The notes under the pieces: generated by a model | Told to the model about the DNA's origin: nothing | What the model saw: only the letters and a program-made list of their open reading frames with translations | Databases searched by the model: none | Assembly (NCBI RefSeq): GCF_036511935.1 | Contig: NZ_AP028878.1 | Span: 2,976,001 to 3,040,000 of the forward strand | Source of the DNA: Marinobacter nanhaiticus D15-8W | Lineage (GTDB): Bacteria > Pseudomonadota > Gammaproteobacteria > Pseudomonadales > Oleiphilaceae | DNA length: 64,000 nt | Direction of reading: 5' to 3' | Made by a program: the position numbers and the translations under genes | Shown: in pieces, positions 54,447 to 63,305 of the stretch | Layout: each line of letters opens with the position of its first letter | Numbering within the stretch: position 1 is the first letter of the stretch

Positions 54447-55127
54447 CTAGATGTCCAGCTCACCTTCCCGGATCTTTCTCTCGATATTCAGCCGTGCAGC
54501 ATTGATATGGCGCTGCATCAGGAACTGCGCCAACTCACCGTCCCGCTGGGCGATGGCATCCGCGATGCTGCGGTGCTCACGCAACGCCTTGTGAGGACGG
54601 CCAGCGGACGTACTCAGACGGTAGCGATACATACGCACCATATAATAGAGGTCACCCAACAACATCTGGCTTAACTTACGGTTGCGGCTGCCGGTGGCAA
54701 TACGGTGGTGGAAATCGTAGTCGCCTTCGTGCTGGTAGTAGGCTTGGCCCTGCGCTTCGTCAACAATCTTCTCGTGACGGTCCAGTAGCGCCTGCAGGTC
54801 CGCGATTTCGCTATCTGTCATGCGCTCAGCCGCCTGTCGGGCTGCCAGCCCCTCCATCACCTCGCGGATACGGTAGAGCTCCAGCAGCTCGTCGCCGCTC
54901 ATGGCCATTACCTTGAAGCCGGCGTGTGGGCGACGTACGAGAAGACCGCGGGACTCCAGACGTCCCAAAGCTTCGCGCAAGGGTCCACGAGTCAGGTTAA
55001 AGCGCTCACAGAGTTCCACTTCGCCGATCTTTTCACCCGGAGCGAGCTCGCCCTTGACGATTGCCGTTTGCAGACAATCGAAGGCTTCGTCAGCACGCGT
55101 TTGGGTTGGAGGTACGATATCAAGCAT
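54447..55127 (-). CDS. GntR-family (FCD) transcriptional regulator of the prp operon
   Basis: Repressor-type protein of 226 residues with an N-terminal winged helix ([22 protein letters not shown]) and a C-terminal FCD ligand-binding domain of helices ([31 protein letters not shown]). The metal-binding His positions of the FCD fold seem kept. It heads the operon and probably senses 2-methylcitrate or another intermediate. Three TTGTnnACAA palindromes upstream are the likely operators. Many gammaproteobacteria use a sigma-54 PrpR instead; this window uses the GntR type. Confidence 0.9.
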   Translation of the reverse strand: MLDIVPPTQTRADEAFDCLQTAIVKGELAPGEKIGEVELCERFNLTRGPLREALGRLESRGLLVRRPHAGFKVMAMSGDELLELYRIREVMEGLAARQAAERMTDSEIADLQALLDRHEKIVDEAQGQAYYQHEGDYDFHHRIATGSRNRKLSQMLLGDLYYMVRMYRYRLSTSAGRPHKALREHRSIADAIAQRDGELAQFLMQRHINAARLNIERKIREGELDI

Positions 55128-55130
55128 ATT

Positions 55131-55140
55131 TTGTCGACAA
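55131..55140. promoter_or_regulatory. Operator 1 upstream of gntR-prpB
   Basis: TTGTCGACAA, inside the longer perfect palindrome TTTTGTCGACAAAA (55129-55142). It lies immediately upstream of the regulator's start codon at 55127, where bound repressor would block transcription or elongation. Confidence 0.65.
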
Positions 55141-55160
55141 AAAGGTCATTGATTTTGGGA

Positions 55161-55189
55161 AAGCTACGCCTGGGATTCGTTTTTGTCAA
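55161..55189 (-). promoter_or_regulatory. Candidate prp operon promoter
   Basis: Read on the minus strand: -35 TTGACA (55189-55184), 17-base spacer, -10 TAGCTT (55166-55161). The -35 is a perfect match and the -10 is weak. The -35 hexamer sits inside operator 2, so repressor bound there would exclude polymerase. Confidence 0.55.
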
Positions 55190-55192
55190 CAA
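55183..55192. promoter_or_regulatory. Operator 2 upstream of gntR-prpB
   Basis: TTGTCAACAA, same TTGTnnACAA form as operators 1 and 3, 52 bases centre to centre from operator 1. It overlaps the -35 hexamer. Confidence 0.65.
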
Positions 55193-55246
55193 TTCGAACG
55201 CACAACCCAAGGACTGTTGGCAAGAAGGCGGTAGAAAAGCCAAGTT

Positions 55247-55256
55247 TTGTTAACAA
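55247..55256. promoter_or_regulatory. Operator 3 upstream of gntR-prpB
   Basis: TTGTTAACAA, a perfect palindrome, 64 bases centre to centre from operator 2. Two or three sites on one face would allow cooperative binding or looping (inference). Confidence 0.55.
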
Positions 55257-55327
55257 GCGGCAGGTCAAACAGCTTGGAAGGCAGGGGTCGGCGACGCTGA
55301 AAGGAATGCGGTTACGTGGACCAAGGT

Positions 55328-55420
55328 GATGCGGTTCGGCAAGCCTCACCGGCATCCTACGTTCGGTTCGAGTCTATATGTACCTGCGCAGGATGCTTGG
55401 TGAGCAACGTGAACCGCATC
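55328..55420 (-). terminator. Long imperfect hairpin after opgD
   Basis: GATGCGGTTC (55328-55337) pairs perfectly with GAACCGCATC (55411-55420); inside, CTCACC pairs with GGTGAG and GCATCCT (55352-55358) with AGGATGC (55390-55396), with small bulges. The structure begins about 18 bases after the opgD stop and lies between that operon and the prp promoter. No T tract is present, so it is a barrier or a processed 3' end. Confidence 0.45.
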
Positions 55421-55438
55421 ATGTGTTTGCGGCTTCCC

Positions 55439-57022
55439 TCAATACAACGTCCTCTGATCCATGGGCGGCGGCGTGTACTGGTAGATCCAGGTCTCGGTTA
55501 GCGGCTGGTTGCCGAGTTTGAGATAGAGCCTAAGGTCAATGGGCTCCTCGGAATCGTCCGGAACCAGGTCGAACATGGCACGGTAGCCGTTAATCGAGTG
55601 CAGCGGGCGCGCAGATGTGATTTCAATACGGCCGCGGCTGCTCGTGATCACCGGCACCACTTCAGCATTCTCACCCAGCATATCCAGCATGCCGCCGGCG
55701 AAGTCGATGGCAAAGCGCCAGGAGAAGTATTCACGCTTCTGTCCCACGACGCCGCCCAGACCGGTGCGTGTCGCTTGCACGGTGGCCAGCTCGTAGGGTT
55801 TCACTGGCGGGGTTTCCCCCCAGTGCAGCTTATATGAGAACAGGTGCTCCTGATCAGGCGCCAAAGGCTTTTCCGGGTTCCAGAACGCGACGATGTTGTC
55901 GAACGTTTCGTCGTTCGTGGGAATCTCCACCAGCATGATCTGGCCCTTGCCCCAATCTTCCTTGGGTTCAACCCAAACACTCGGGCGCTTCTCATAGAAC
56001 ACGCCGTCGTCCTGGTAGTGATCGAAACTGCGATCTCGCTGCAGCAGACCGAAACCATGCGGATTCTGATCCACGAAGCTGTTAACCCGGATTCCCCGCG
56101 GGTTGACCAGCGGCCGCCAAATCCACTCGCCACTACCGGTATGTATGGAAAGCCCATCGGAGTCATGGATCTCCGGGCGCCAGTCATAATCCATCCGCTG
56201 GCTGTTCTCGCCGACCTGGTACATGCTGGTGAGCGGTGCTATACCAATCCGTTCGATGTTTTTACGGGGGTAAAGCGCCGCGCCAATGTCCATGACCATG
56301 TTGCGGCCGGGATAGAGGTCGAAAACGTAAGCGCCGGTGGTGCTGGGAGAATCCAATAGTGCATAGACCGTCAGCTTGGTGCTGTTGGGTTTCGGCTTCT
56401 CCAGCCAGAAGGCGGTGAACTTGGGAAACTCTTCCTCGTGGTCCGTGGCGGTATCGATTGCCAGGCCCCGGGCGGACATGCCGTACTGCATTTCTTCGCC
56501 AACCGCGCGGAAGTAGCTCGCGCCCTGAAAGGCCGCGAGATCCAGCTTGAAATTGGTATGGAACTGGATACGGAAGCCGGCGTAACCCAGGTCTTCAGGC
56601 AAATCGCCGAGAGGCTCTTCCCCTTCGTATTTGAAATATTCCGGGTCGTAACCCAGTTGCTGAGCTTTGCCGTCGATGACTTCATGAATGGTGACCGGCG
56701 TCTTGAAAAACAGGCCAAGATGGAACAGCTGGGCCCTGAAGTTAATATCGTTACCTTGCCAAAGCGATTTTTCAGGACGAAACTGGATAGCTTGGTAATC
56801 ATCCCAGGAGATGTTTTGCAACGACCGCGGAATTTCTCCCTCGTGCGATTCGAATGGCTTTGCGGCCAGTTCGCGAGCGCGCCCCTTTAGCCATGCGTAA
56901 CTGAATTCCTGGGGTTCCCCAATCGGTCGGCTATGCGCCAGAGTGGAGTTAAACAACGCTGTCAGCGGTACTCCCTGGACGCCAACCGCAGCAAACATCT
57001 TCATGACAGTACGTCTATCCAT
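55439..57022 (-). CDS. opgD: Glucan biosynthesis protein D (Tat-exported)
   Basis: OpgG/OpgD-family periplasmic protein of 527 residues involved in making osmoregulated periplasmic glucans. The start DRRTVMKMFAAVGV is a twin-arginine signal, as in OpgD and unlike the Sec signal of OpgG. Family segments include LGYAGFRIQFHTN, FQGASYFRAVG, PEIHDSDGLSIH and the C-terminal LTETWIYQY. GGGAGG lies upstream of ATG 57022. It is the last gene of the leftward opg operon and a paralogue of the opgG product at 59553. Confidence 0.93.
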   Translation of the reverse strand: MDRRTVMKMFAAVGVQGVPLTALFNSTLAHSRPIGEPQEFSYAWLKGRARELAAKPFESHEGEIPRSLQNISWDDYQAIQFRPEKSLWQGNDINFRAQLFHLGLFFKTPVTIHEVIDGKAQQLGYDPEYFKYEGEEPLGDLPEDLGYAGFRIQFHTNFKLDLAAFQGASYFRAVGEEMQYGMSARGLAIDTATDHEEEFPKFTAFWLEKPKPNSTKLTVYALLDSPSTTGAYVFDLYPGRNMVMDIGAALYPRKNIERIGIAPLTSMYQVGENSQRMDYDWRPEIHDSDGLSIHTGSGEWIWRPLVNPRGIRVNSFVDQNPHGFGLLQRDRSFDHYQDDGVFYEKRPSVWVEPKEDWGKGQIMLVEIPTNDETFDNIVAFWNPEKPLAPDQEHLFSYKLHWGETPPVKPYELATVQATRTGLGGVVGQKREYFSWRFAIDFAGGMLDMLGENAEVVPVITSSRGRIEITSARPLHSINGYRAMFDLVPDDSEEPIDLRLYLKLGNQPLTETWIYQYTPPPMDQRTLY

Positions 57023-57115
57023 GCTGGCTTCTCGCCTCCCTTGTCTTGCATCTTTCTGCAGCTAATCACATACCTGTCCGCCCGCATTCAGGCGATGCAC
57101 ATCCAGGTCGATCAG

Positions 57116-59248
57116 TCAGTCCATGGCCGCGAGCTTCTCGATTCTGCGTCCCCAATAGCTGTCGGGGCGTGCCCGCCAGGCTTCCTGGTGAAGCGCGGCG
57201 AGGGATTCACGGTCACGGCACAAATGACTGAGTTCGCTGCGGGTCAATACCTCTGGCCCTTCCCTCAGGCAGCGACGGACGGTCGATTCGAGCACCTCAG
57301 CCCGCACCTGCCTACGATGCCGACCGGCAAACGCCTGGTGCATTTCGTTCAGCCTGGGGCGCAGGACAGCTTCCTCGAAAAATGTCAGCGGTGACTCGTC
57401 CGGCTCGGCCTCCCGACTGATCTCCGCGTCATCAAGCAGTTGACTGGATTTGAGTTCTTCGGGTATCAGGAGCAGCTTGCGGTCACGTAACCGCCGGCCG
57501 GCACTGACGCGGCTCAGGAACACACAGGTGGGCGCCGCCAGGATCAGCGGTATGGCGACCGGCAACGACCACAGGAAGAACAGAGGGTCCAGGCTCCAGG
57601 CGAATGCCGACCAGGAAGCCCCGACGATCAGTCCGGGGAGCTGGGTAATGAAAGCCTCCCGCCACGTCGTCTCTTCAGTCCGGTTCTGGCCCGCCCAACT
57701 GAGCGAGAAATTCAGCACGGCGCCCAATACATACCGGCTGTGCGCCAACATGCGCACCGGCGCCAGTAATACGGAGACGACGATTTCGATCACGACGCTA
57801 ACGAACAGCCGCAAGAAGCCACCGAAATACTTCGACTGGCGGTGGATAAGCGCGTCCAGAATGGCCAGGAATTTCGGAAAGAAGAGCAGCACGGCAGTAC
57901 TCAAGGCAAGCCCTAGCGCCCACTCCGGACGCCATTCCGGCCAGAGTGGGAAGAGCCCCTGATGACCTTCAGGGAAATAGTCGATCGGTGACAGCGCCAT
58001 CTGCGCCGCCTCCACCGTGGTAAGGATGAGAAAAGTCAGCCACAGAGGGGAAGCCACATAGGCCATGATGCCGTTCATGAACGCCATACGGTGGGCGAAG
58101 CGGATTTTGCGGCCGAACAGCATGATCCAGATATGCTGTATATTGCCCTTCGACCAACGCTCGTCCCGGGTCAACTCGTCCGACAGCGACGGCGGTGATT
58201 CTTCGTAACTTTGCCCCAGACCCGGCTCAAGCCAAACCTCGTAGCCCGCCCGCCCCATGTAGGCAGCCTCCACAAAGTCATGGCTCATGATCGGTCCGCC
58301 GAAAATACCGAAGCCGGGCAGCTTCCTCAGTCCACAATGGCGCATAAAGGCATCCACACGAAGGATCGCATTGTGCCCCCAGAAAGCGGCATCGCCCATC
58401 TGGATCGCCGCAAGACCGGTGGCAAACAACGGCGAATACACGCGGTTGGCGAACTGCTGCATTCGCGCGAACATCGACTGGCCATTGATGAGCGTTGGGT
58501 TGGTCTGGAGAATGCCCACCTGAGGCTCGCGCTCCATCAACTGCACCATGCGCACCAGGGTTTTTCCGCTAACAAGGCTGTCGGCGTCCAGCACGATCAT
58601 GTACTTGGAGCGACGCCCCCAGCGTCGCAGGTAATCGGCCACGTTGCCGCTCTTGTAGTTCAGGTTGACCGTGCGCCGGCGGTAGAACAATCGACCTTCC
58701 GCACCGAGTTCTTCACAGAAACGGTGCCAGGTCGCCTGCTCCTCCAACCAGACGTTCGGATCGCGACTGTCGGAGAGTATATAGAACTCGAAGTTCTCGA
58801 TCTGGCCGGCCCGTTCGATATCCCGATAAACCGCCTTGAGACCACTCAGGGTTCGATGAACCGGTTCGTGGTAGATCGGCATCACGATCGCTGTCTTGCC
58901 CAAGGGCGTCTGGTCCAGCTCCTCTGGCTTGTGTCGCTTGAGCAGCGAATGACGATCCCCGCCGAACAGTCGCAGCACGAAGCCTAGTACCGCTGTCCAG
59001 AAACCTACGGCAATCCACGAATACAGCAGCGCGAACAGGATAAGCAAACCCATCTCCACCGCGGTCCCGCCGTGATAAGGCAGGACCCACAGGAGGTAGT
59101 AACAGGCCACAGTCGTCTGCCCCAGGACGAACAGAATAAGCAGGGCCCGACGCATAAAGGCAACGCCACGCCAGGCATGACGACGTCGCTTGTCCGCCTG
59201 GTCGACGGTCGTCTTCGCGGTTCTGCTGTGATGCAAGGTTTCAGACAT
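57116..59248 (-). CDS. opgH: Glucans biosynthesis glucosyltransferase OpgH
   Basis: Inner-membrane GT2 enzyme of 710 residues that builds the glucan backbone from UDP-glucose. Two N-terminal helices, a cytoplasmic catalytic domain with MIVLDADSLVSGKTL, the donor-site region and the ERWSKGNIQHIW element of processive synthases, and several C-terminal membrane segments. Its start overlaps the small gene upstream by 8 bases, so translation is coupled. Confidence 0.95.
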   Translation of the reverse strand: MSETLHHSRTAKTTVDQADKRRRHAWRGVAFMRRALLILFVLGQTTVACYYLLWVLPYHGGTAVEMGLLILFALLYSWIAVGFWTAVLGFVLRLFGGDRHSLLKRHKPEELDQTPLGKTAIVMPIYHEPVHRTLSGLKAVYRDIERAGQIENFEFYILSDSRDPNVWLEEQATWHRFCEELGAEGRLFYRRRTVNLNYKSGNVADYLRRWGRRSKYMIVLDADSLVSGKTLVRMVQLMEREPQVGILQTNPTLINGQSMFARMQQFANRVYSPLFATGLAAIQMGDAAFWGHNAILRVDAFMRHCGLRKLPGFGIFGGPIMSHDFVEAAYMGRAGYEVWLEPGLGQSYEESPPSLSDELTRDERWSKGNIQHIWIMLFGRKIRFAHRMAFMNGIMAYVASPLWLTFLILTTVEAAQMALSPIDYFPEGHQGLFPLWPEWRPEWALGLALSTAVLLFFPKFLAILDALIHRQSKYFGGFLRLFVSVVIEIVVSVLLAPVRMLAHSRYVLGAVLNFSLSWAGQNRTEETTWREAFITQLPGLIVGASWSAFAWSLDPLFFLWSLPVAIPLILAAPTCVFLSRVSAGRRLRDRKLLLIPEELKSSQLLDDAEISREAEPDESPLTFFEEAVLRPRLNEMHQAFAGRHRRQVRAEVLESTVRRCLREGPEVLTRSELSHLCRDRESLAALHQEAWRARPDSYWGRRIEKLAAMD

Positions 59249-59498
59249 AGGGACTGTACCCGATGCTGCCGCGTTTTAGCTCCGGATGCTGCTGGGGAAC
59301 ATGGATGTGTGGTAGGTCGAAATACTCCGGCACCAGGTTCATGGCCAATTCCATGACCTCGCCGTTACTGGCCTCAGCCAGAGCCCTATCGACCAACTGC
59401 AGCGCCCTACGGCAAATCTCGGGGGTGAGCTCGACCCCGCACCCTCGCACGTAGGCGATAATGCGATCCAGAGCCAACTGACAAACTGCGCGAGACAT
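59241..59498 (-). CDS. Small protein between opgG and opgH
   Basis: Protein of 85 residues, cytoplasmic by sequence (no signal, no membrane segment). AAGGAGGAAGG directly before ATG 59498 is a very strong ribosome-binding site, and the stop overlaps the opgH start by 8 bases. These features support a real gene. I recognise no domain. The C-terminal half (VPEYFDLPHIHVPQQHPEL) is rich in His and Pro. A role in regulating or assembling OpgH is an inference from position only. Confidence 0.7.
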   Translation of the reverse strand: MSRAVCQLALDRIIAYVRGCGVELTPEICRRALQLVDRALAEASNGEVMELAMNLVPEYFDLPHIHVPQQHPELKRGSIGYSPYV

Positions 59499-59552
59499 CC
59501 TTCCTCCTTATCCCGAAACCTGCTTTCCTGACGATCCTTGCGGCCGGTCCAA

Positions 59553-61097
59553 CTACTCTTCCGGAGCCCTCAGGTCCGAGTTCACAGGCAACTCATAGGT
59601 CCAGGTTTCGGTCAGCGGCTTGCCCTCAACACTCAGGAAGCCGCGTATGCTCATCGTTTTTTCCGGAGCCGGGCGTACGAGTGTCGACAGTCGCCACGCC
59701 TGCTCCGGCTCGTTGTACTCTACGAAATGCTCAATGACCTCCACGCCCTCGCTGCCGGTAACCTGACTGACGACAGGCGCATCGGGTTTGAGCTTATCCA
59801 GCTCCCCACCCTTGAAATCGACGATCAGGCGAAAGGCGCCCTCGACGTTACCGCCACCTATCCTGTCCCCTTCGCCAACGAATGTCTGGGTAGCGTGGCC
59901 TGCAGGCTGCTTCGCAATCGACGGACCGCCGAAGCTGAGCGTGTATTCAAGCTTGCGGTGATCACCCCCACCAACCCTCTGTTCCGGGCGCCAGAAAGCC
60001 ACGATGTTGTCGTTCGTTTCGGAACGGGTGGGAATCTCGACCAGTACGACGTCGCCTTTGCCCCAATCGCCCTTGGCATCGACCCAGGCGCTGGGCCGCA
60101 GGTCATAACGCGCTTCCATATCCTCGAACTGATTGAAGCGGGTATTGCGCTGCATCAGCCCGAACCCTTTGAGGTTGCCGATCTGCATGTAGCTCATGCG
60201 CAACGAACGGGGATTGATCAGGGGCCGCCAGAGCCATTCGCCACTGGCACCATCGTGGATAAGCAAGCCATCGGAATCATGGACCTGGGGGCGCCACTCG
60301 CCCGCCGGGCGGACGGTGTTCTCACCGTAGTAGAACATGGATGTCAGGGGGGCGAGGCCCAACAACTCCACATTGTCACGGAAAAACAGCTCTGCCGTGA
60401 CGTCGATACGCGTGGCGTCGCCCGGGTGGATATCGAAGCGATAGGCCCCAGTCACACTCGGTCCTTCGAGCAACCCATAAACACGCATCGTATCGCTGCC
60501 CCCGGCAGGACGCTCGAGCCAGAACTCGACGAAGCTGGGGACCTCTTCCCCGGAGGGCAAGCCGGTATCTACCGCAATTCCACGCGCAGAGAGACCAAAC
60601 CGGTTATCACGACCGATACCGCGGAAATAGCTGGCGCCGCCAAAGGTAAGGAACTGGTTCTGGGTCGTTTCCGTGTATAGCGGGAAAGTCAGCTTGAAAC
60701 CCGCATAACCGAGATCGGCTGGTACACGCTTGGCGAAGGCATCGTTGGGGTAGTTGAAATTGGTCTTGTCGAAGGTGATAGGTTTGACGCCCTCGCTGTC
60801 CACCTCATGCAATTTGACAGCATGGGTGTAGTAACTGCCAGGCGGGATCAGTTCCGCCTGAAACCGGGACTTTCCCTGGCGCCACAGGCTTGCCTCCTGC
60901 TTGAAGCGGATAGCCTGATAATCGCTATAGCTGAGGTCGCGAAGAAACTGAGGAGCAGGAGCAGGAGGTTCGTACGCATTCTGGGCCCGGGTCTTGGCCA
61001 TCTCTACAACATCTGCAAGATCGAACGCATGGGCCAAGTTGCCGGCGAACGTAATAGCCAGGGCCACAGGAATAGTCAGCAATCGCGCTGAAAGCAT
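59553..61097 (-). CDS. opgG: Glucans biosynthesis protein G
   Basis: Periplasmic OpgG of 514 residues. A Sec signal ends at AHA-F (about residue 24). Family segments include LRDLSYSDYQAIRFKQEASL, ADLGYAGFKLTFPLY, FGGASYFRGIGRDN, HDSDGLLIHDG and LTETWTYELPV. In E. coli OpgG is essential for glucan synthesis with OpgH. GGAG precedes ATG 61097. It heads the leftward opg operon. The promoter must lie in 61098-61547 but I cannot place it with confidence. Confidence 0.94.
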   Translation of the reverse strand: MLSARLLTIPVALAITFAGNLAHAFDLADVVEMAKTRAQNAYEPPAPAPQFLRDLSYSDYQAIRFKQEASLWRQGKSRFQAELIPPGSYYTHAVKLHEVDSEGVKPITFDKTNFNYPNDAFAKRVPADLGYAGFKLTFPLYTETTQNQFLTFGGASYFRGIGRDNRFGLSARGIAVDTGLPSGEEVPSFVEFWLERPAGGSDTMRVYGLLEGPSVTGAYRFDIHPGDATRIDVTAELFFRDNVELLGLAPLTSMFYYGENTVRPAGEWRPQVHDSDGLLIHDGASGEWLWRPLINPRSLRMSYMQIGNLKGFGLMQRNTRFNQFEDMEARYDLRPSAWVDAKGDWGKGDVVLVEIPTRSETNDNIVAFWRPEQRVGGGDHRKLEYTLSFGGPSIAKQPAGHATQTFVGEGDRIGGGNVEGAFRLIVDFKGGELDKLKPDAPVVSQVTGSEGVEVIEHFVEYNEPEQAWRLSTLVRPAPEKTMSIRGFLSVEGKPLTETWTYELPVNSDLRAPEE

Positions 61098-61547
61098 GGA
61101 TAGTCCGTCTCCATTGTTTCAATTTTCCGTACTCAGTGGACCGGGCGCTCACTCCCTGGCGGCAGTCTGGAGCGCATCCGGAAAAGCCGGACGGTCTCCA
61201 GCTCCACAGCGACAAAGCAGCCCGCCCACAATGCGGAAACGAACCTTCGAAATATCCTTCAGATTCGACGACATTCAGTCATCGTAGGCGTCTCATTGTT
61301 TAATAATGTAACACTGTCAGTAGCTTGCGCTTCAAGTGACATCTATGTAAGACACATCGCCGATCCGCTGACACCCGCTTATGTGGGACGTCCAGACCAA
61401 TTACAGTATATGCAGGAATAAGGGAAACAGCCCGACCGTATGGAGTTTTACCCGGAAAGAAAGCTGATTCCGAAGAAGGACTAGGATCGTCAGGAAAGGC
61501 ACGGGGCGAACAACGCCCCATATGTGATCCGGTAGAGGATCTTTCGT
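61098..61547. other. opgG upstream region
   Basis: About 450 bases without a gene. The opg promoter should lie here, perhaps near TTACAT and CTGACA around 61300-61335 on the minus strand, but no pair with good spacing stands out. A GGGGCG/CGCCCC hairpin near 61503 belongs to the upstream gene. Confidence 0.35.
61503..61519 (-). terminator. Hairpin after the TpsB-like gene
   Basis: GGGGCG (61503-61508) and CGCCCC (61514-61519) form a 6-bp stem with a 5-base loop, 28 bases downstream of the TpsB-like stop on the minus strand, followed by a short run CCTTTCC. Modest terminator candidate. Confidence 0.5.
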
Positions 61548-63305
61548 TTACAAGCCCAGGGAAAGAGAGAGCGAAACGTCGGGTACGTCAGGTTTGTCAG
61601 TCGACAAGCTGGAAGAGCCAAGCATCCGCCCGACACTGACATCCGCCCTCAAGCCGCGCCCCTGGAATCGCAGCGAGATCTCTGCAGCACTGGCCGAACC
61701 ATAGCGATCCGACTGCATGTCGTCGTAAGGCACCCAGCCCTGCAACACGGAGAAACGTATATCCGAGCGCAGATCGGACAGCAACGGCACGCCGAAGCTT
61801 GGACTGTTGGCATCCACGCGCAGCCAGCCACCTTCCGCCGCCGCCAGCGACTGGCCGTTGAAACCGGCGATCATGGCAGGACCAGCCACCAGGAGATACT
61901 CGGAATCCGGCAGGTCGCTTGGAGAAAACTGGTATCGCCCGGTCACACCCCACTGCCAGCTGTATAACTCCTTGCTAAGACTGCTGGAGATCGAAAACTT
62001 ATGAAAGCGGTCATCCTCGTCAAGGCTCTCTTCCATATCGTAATCTTTGCTTAGGACCTCCAGGCCGCTTACGGCAGAGATGCGCGTAGTGGAGCGCACG
62101 TCGAACCACAGATCCCGGCTGGTCGCGCCCTCCAGGGTGAACTTCGACAGTTGACGCGAAGAATCCTCGATCCACTCCCCTCGCTCGAAATAACGCGCCT
62201 GGCTGCTCGACATACTCATTACGCTGTCGAAAGACATACCCGCAAACGAGAACAGGGATCGACGATTGCTGACGTTGAATTTCCGCCCTTCTCCGCTGGC
62301 CTCATACTTGCCCTCGTCGCCGACGACCGTACTCTGATGCTCATAGCTGTTCGCATACAGACTGAATCGGTTTGCGCCCAGCGGGAAGGAATAGCTGAAA
62401 GCGATGGCTTCGGACTCGTTCTCGACCCGCTGTGATGCGGACTCGTTAAAGTCGAGCCGAATATCGTGATCAGCCTGAACCAGCCCGTTCGCCGCGAGCC
62501 CAATACGGCCGTGGTGACCTTCGTCGCTTTGCGCCGAGTTGCCTGCAAATTGCAAATGCGAAGCCAGCCAGTGGTTCTGTACCCGTTGCAGTGTGACGGT
62601 AGGCGCAACACTATTTTGCTCGATCCCCGCAAGAGGCATGGCCTGCTGCGGCTCTGAGGTGGACCGCTGGGAAGTATCGGTCCAGCGGCCGAGGCCATAG
62701 ACCGGCATCGAGCGAGTCTTGACCGTTGCCTTGGACTTGGGCGGTTCAATGGACTCGGGGGACCGTAAACGGATCGATGTCCCGCCGCCGGATGCACGTG
62801 AGCGACGTGCCGCCATTGCCGTATCGCGGAAGCGCAGCGTCAATACCCCGTTGACGATCGGTCGATCAGGCAATTCCGCGATGGCCTCGGGTTTGCCGTC
62901 GACCTGCAAGACTTCGTTGATTCGACGGGTGAGCGCATCCAGCCTGCCCGGGTCGACACACTGCCGGGCATGAGGCTGAACCATGGCGGAAACACGGGTC
63001 TCCAGACGCTTGGGGATCAACTGGAGACCTGGCATACGAATGGAGTCGATCCGGACGCAACGCCCCTTCGGCCAATCGGCTTTCATGTCGTCAGACAACA
63101 TAGCGTCTGAACGAGAAGGTGCGGTCGAATGGTTTCGGGAGGTGAGCCAGCTGTGCTCGTTATCCTGGACGATGGCTGCATCCAGGACGCCGGAAAGGTC
63201 GGAGTGCGCAACGGCCGGCAGTTCAATCGGGGCAACACCCCCATCGAGCGCCATCGCTTCTGCACTGATAACACTTAGAAAAAGTGCACCCAACCAAAAT
63301 CTCAC
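61548..63305 (-). CDS. Divergent TpsB-like (ShlB/FhaC/HecB) outer-membrane protein
   Basis: Secreted protein of 585 residues. Signal peptide ends near AMA-L. A POTRA-like domain covers about 80-160 (CVRIDSIRMPGLQLIPKRL, CVDPGRLDALTRRINEV, VNGVLTLRF) and matches the TpsB pattern with two Cys. After a linker rich in Ser/Pro, about 250-585 form an amphipathic beta-barrel ending in ISLRFQGRGLRADVSVGRML. TpsB proteins pass a large TpsA exoprotein across the outer membrane. No tpsA is seen in the window. The start is GTG 63305 or TTG 63311; GGAG lies 10 and 4 bases away respectively, which favours the GTG slightly. Confidence 0.6.
   Translation of the reverse strand: MRFWLGALFLSVISAEAMALDGGVAPIELPAVAHSDLSGVLDAAIVQDNEHSWLTSRNHSTAPSRSDAMLSDDMKADWPKGRCVRIDSIRMPGLQLIPKRLETRVSAMVQPHARQCVDPGRLDALTRRINEVLQVDGKPEAIAELPDRPIVNGVLTLRFRDTAMAARRSRASGGGTSIRLRSPESIEPPKSKATVKTRSMPVYGLGRWTDTSQRSTSEPQQAMPLAGIEQNSVAPTVTLQRVQNHWLASHLQFAGNSAQSDEGHHGRIGLAANGLVQADHDIRLDFNESASQRVENESEAIAFSYSFPLGANRFSLYANSYEHQSTVVGDEGKYEASGEGRKFNVSNRRSLFSFAGMSFDSVMSMSSSQARYFERGEWIEDSSRQLSKFTLEGATSRDLWFDVRSTTRISAVSGLEVLSKDYDMEESLDEDDRFHKFSISSSLSKELYSWQWGVTGRYQFSPSDLPDSEYLLVAGPAMIAGFNGQSLAAAEGGWLRVDANSPSFGVPLLSDLRSDIRFSVLQGWVPYDDMQSDRYGSASAAEISLRFQGRGLRADVSVGRMLGSSSLSTDKPDVPDVSLSLSLGL

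Noticed and set aside
55361..55375. GGTTCGAGTC-like T-arm sequence suggesting a tRNA
   Set aside because: No acceptor stem, anticodon arm or D arm can be built around it; it is part of the opgD hairpin.
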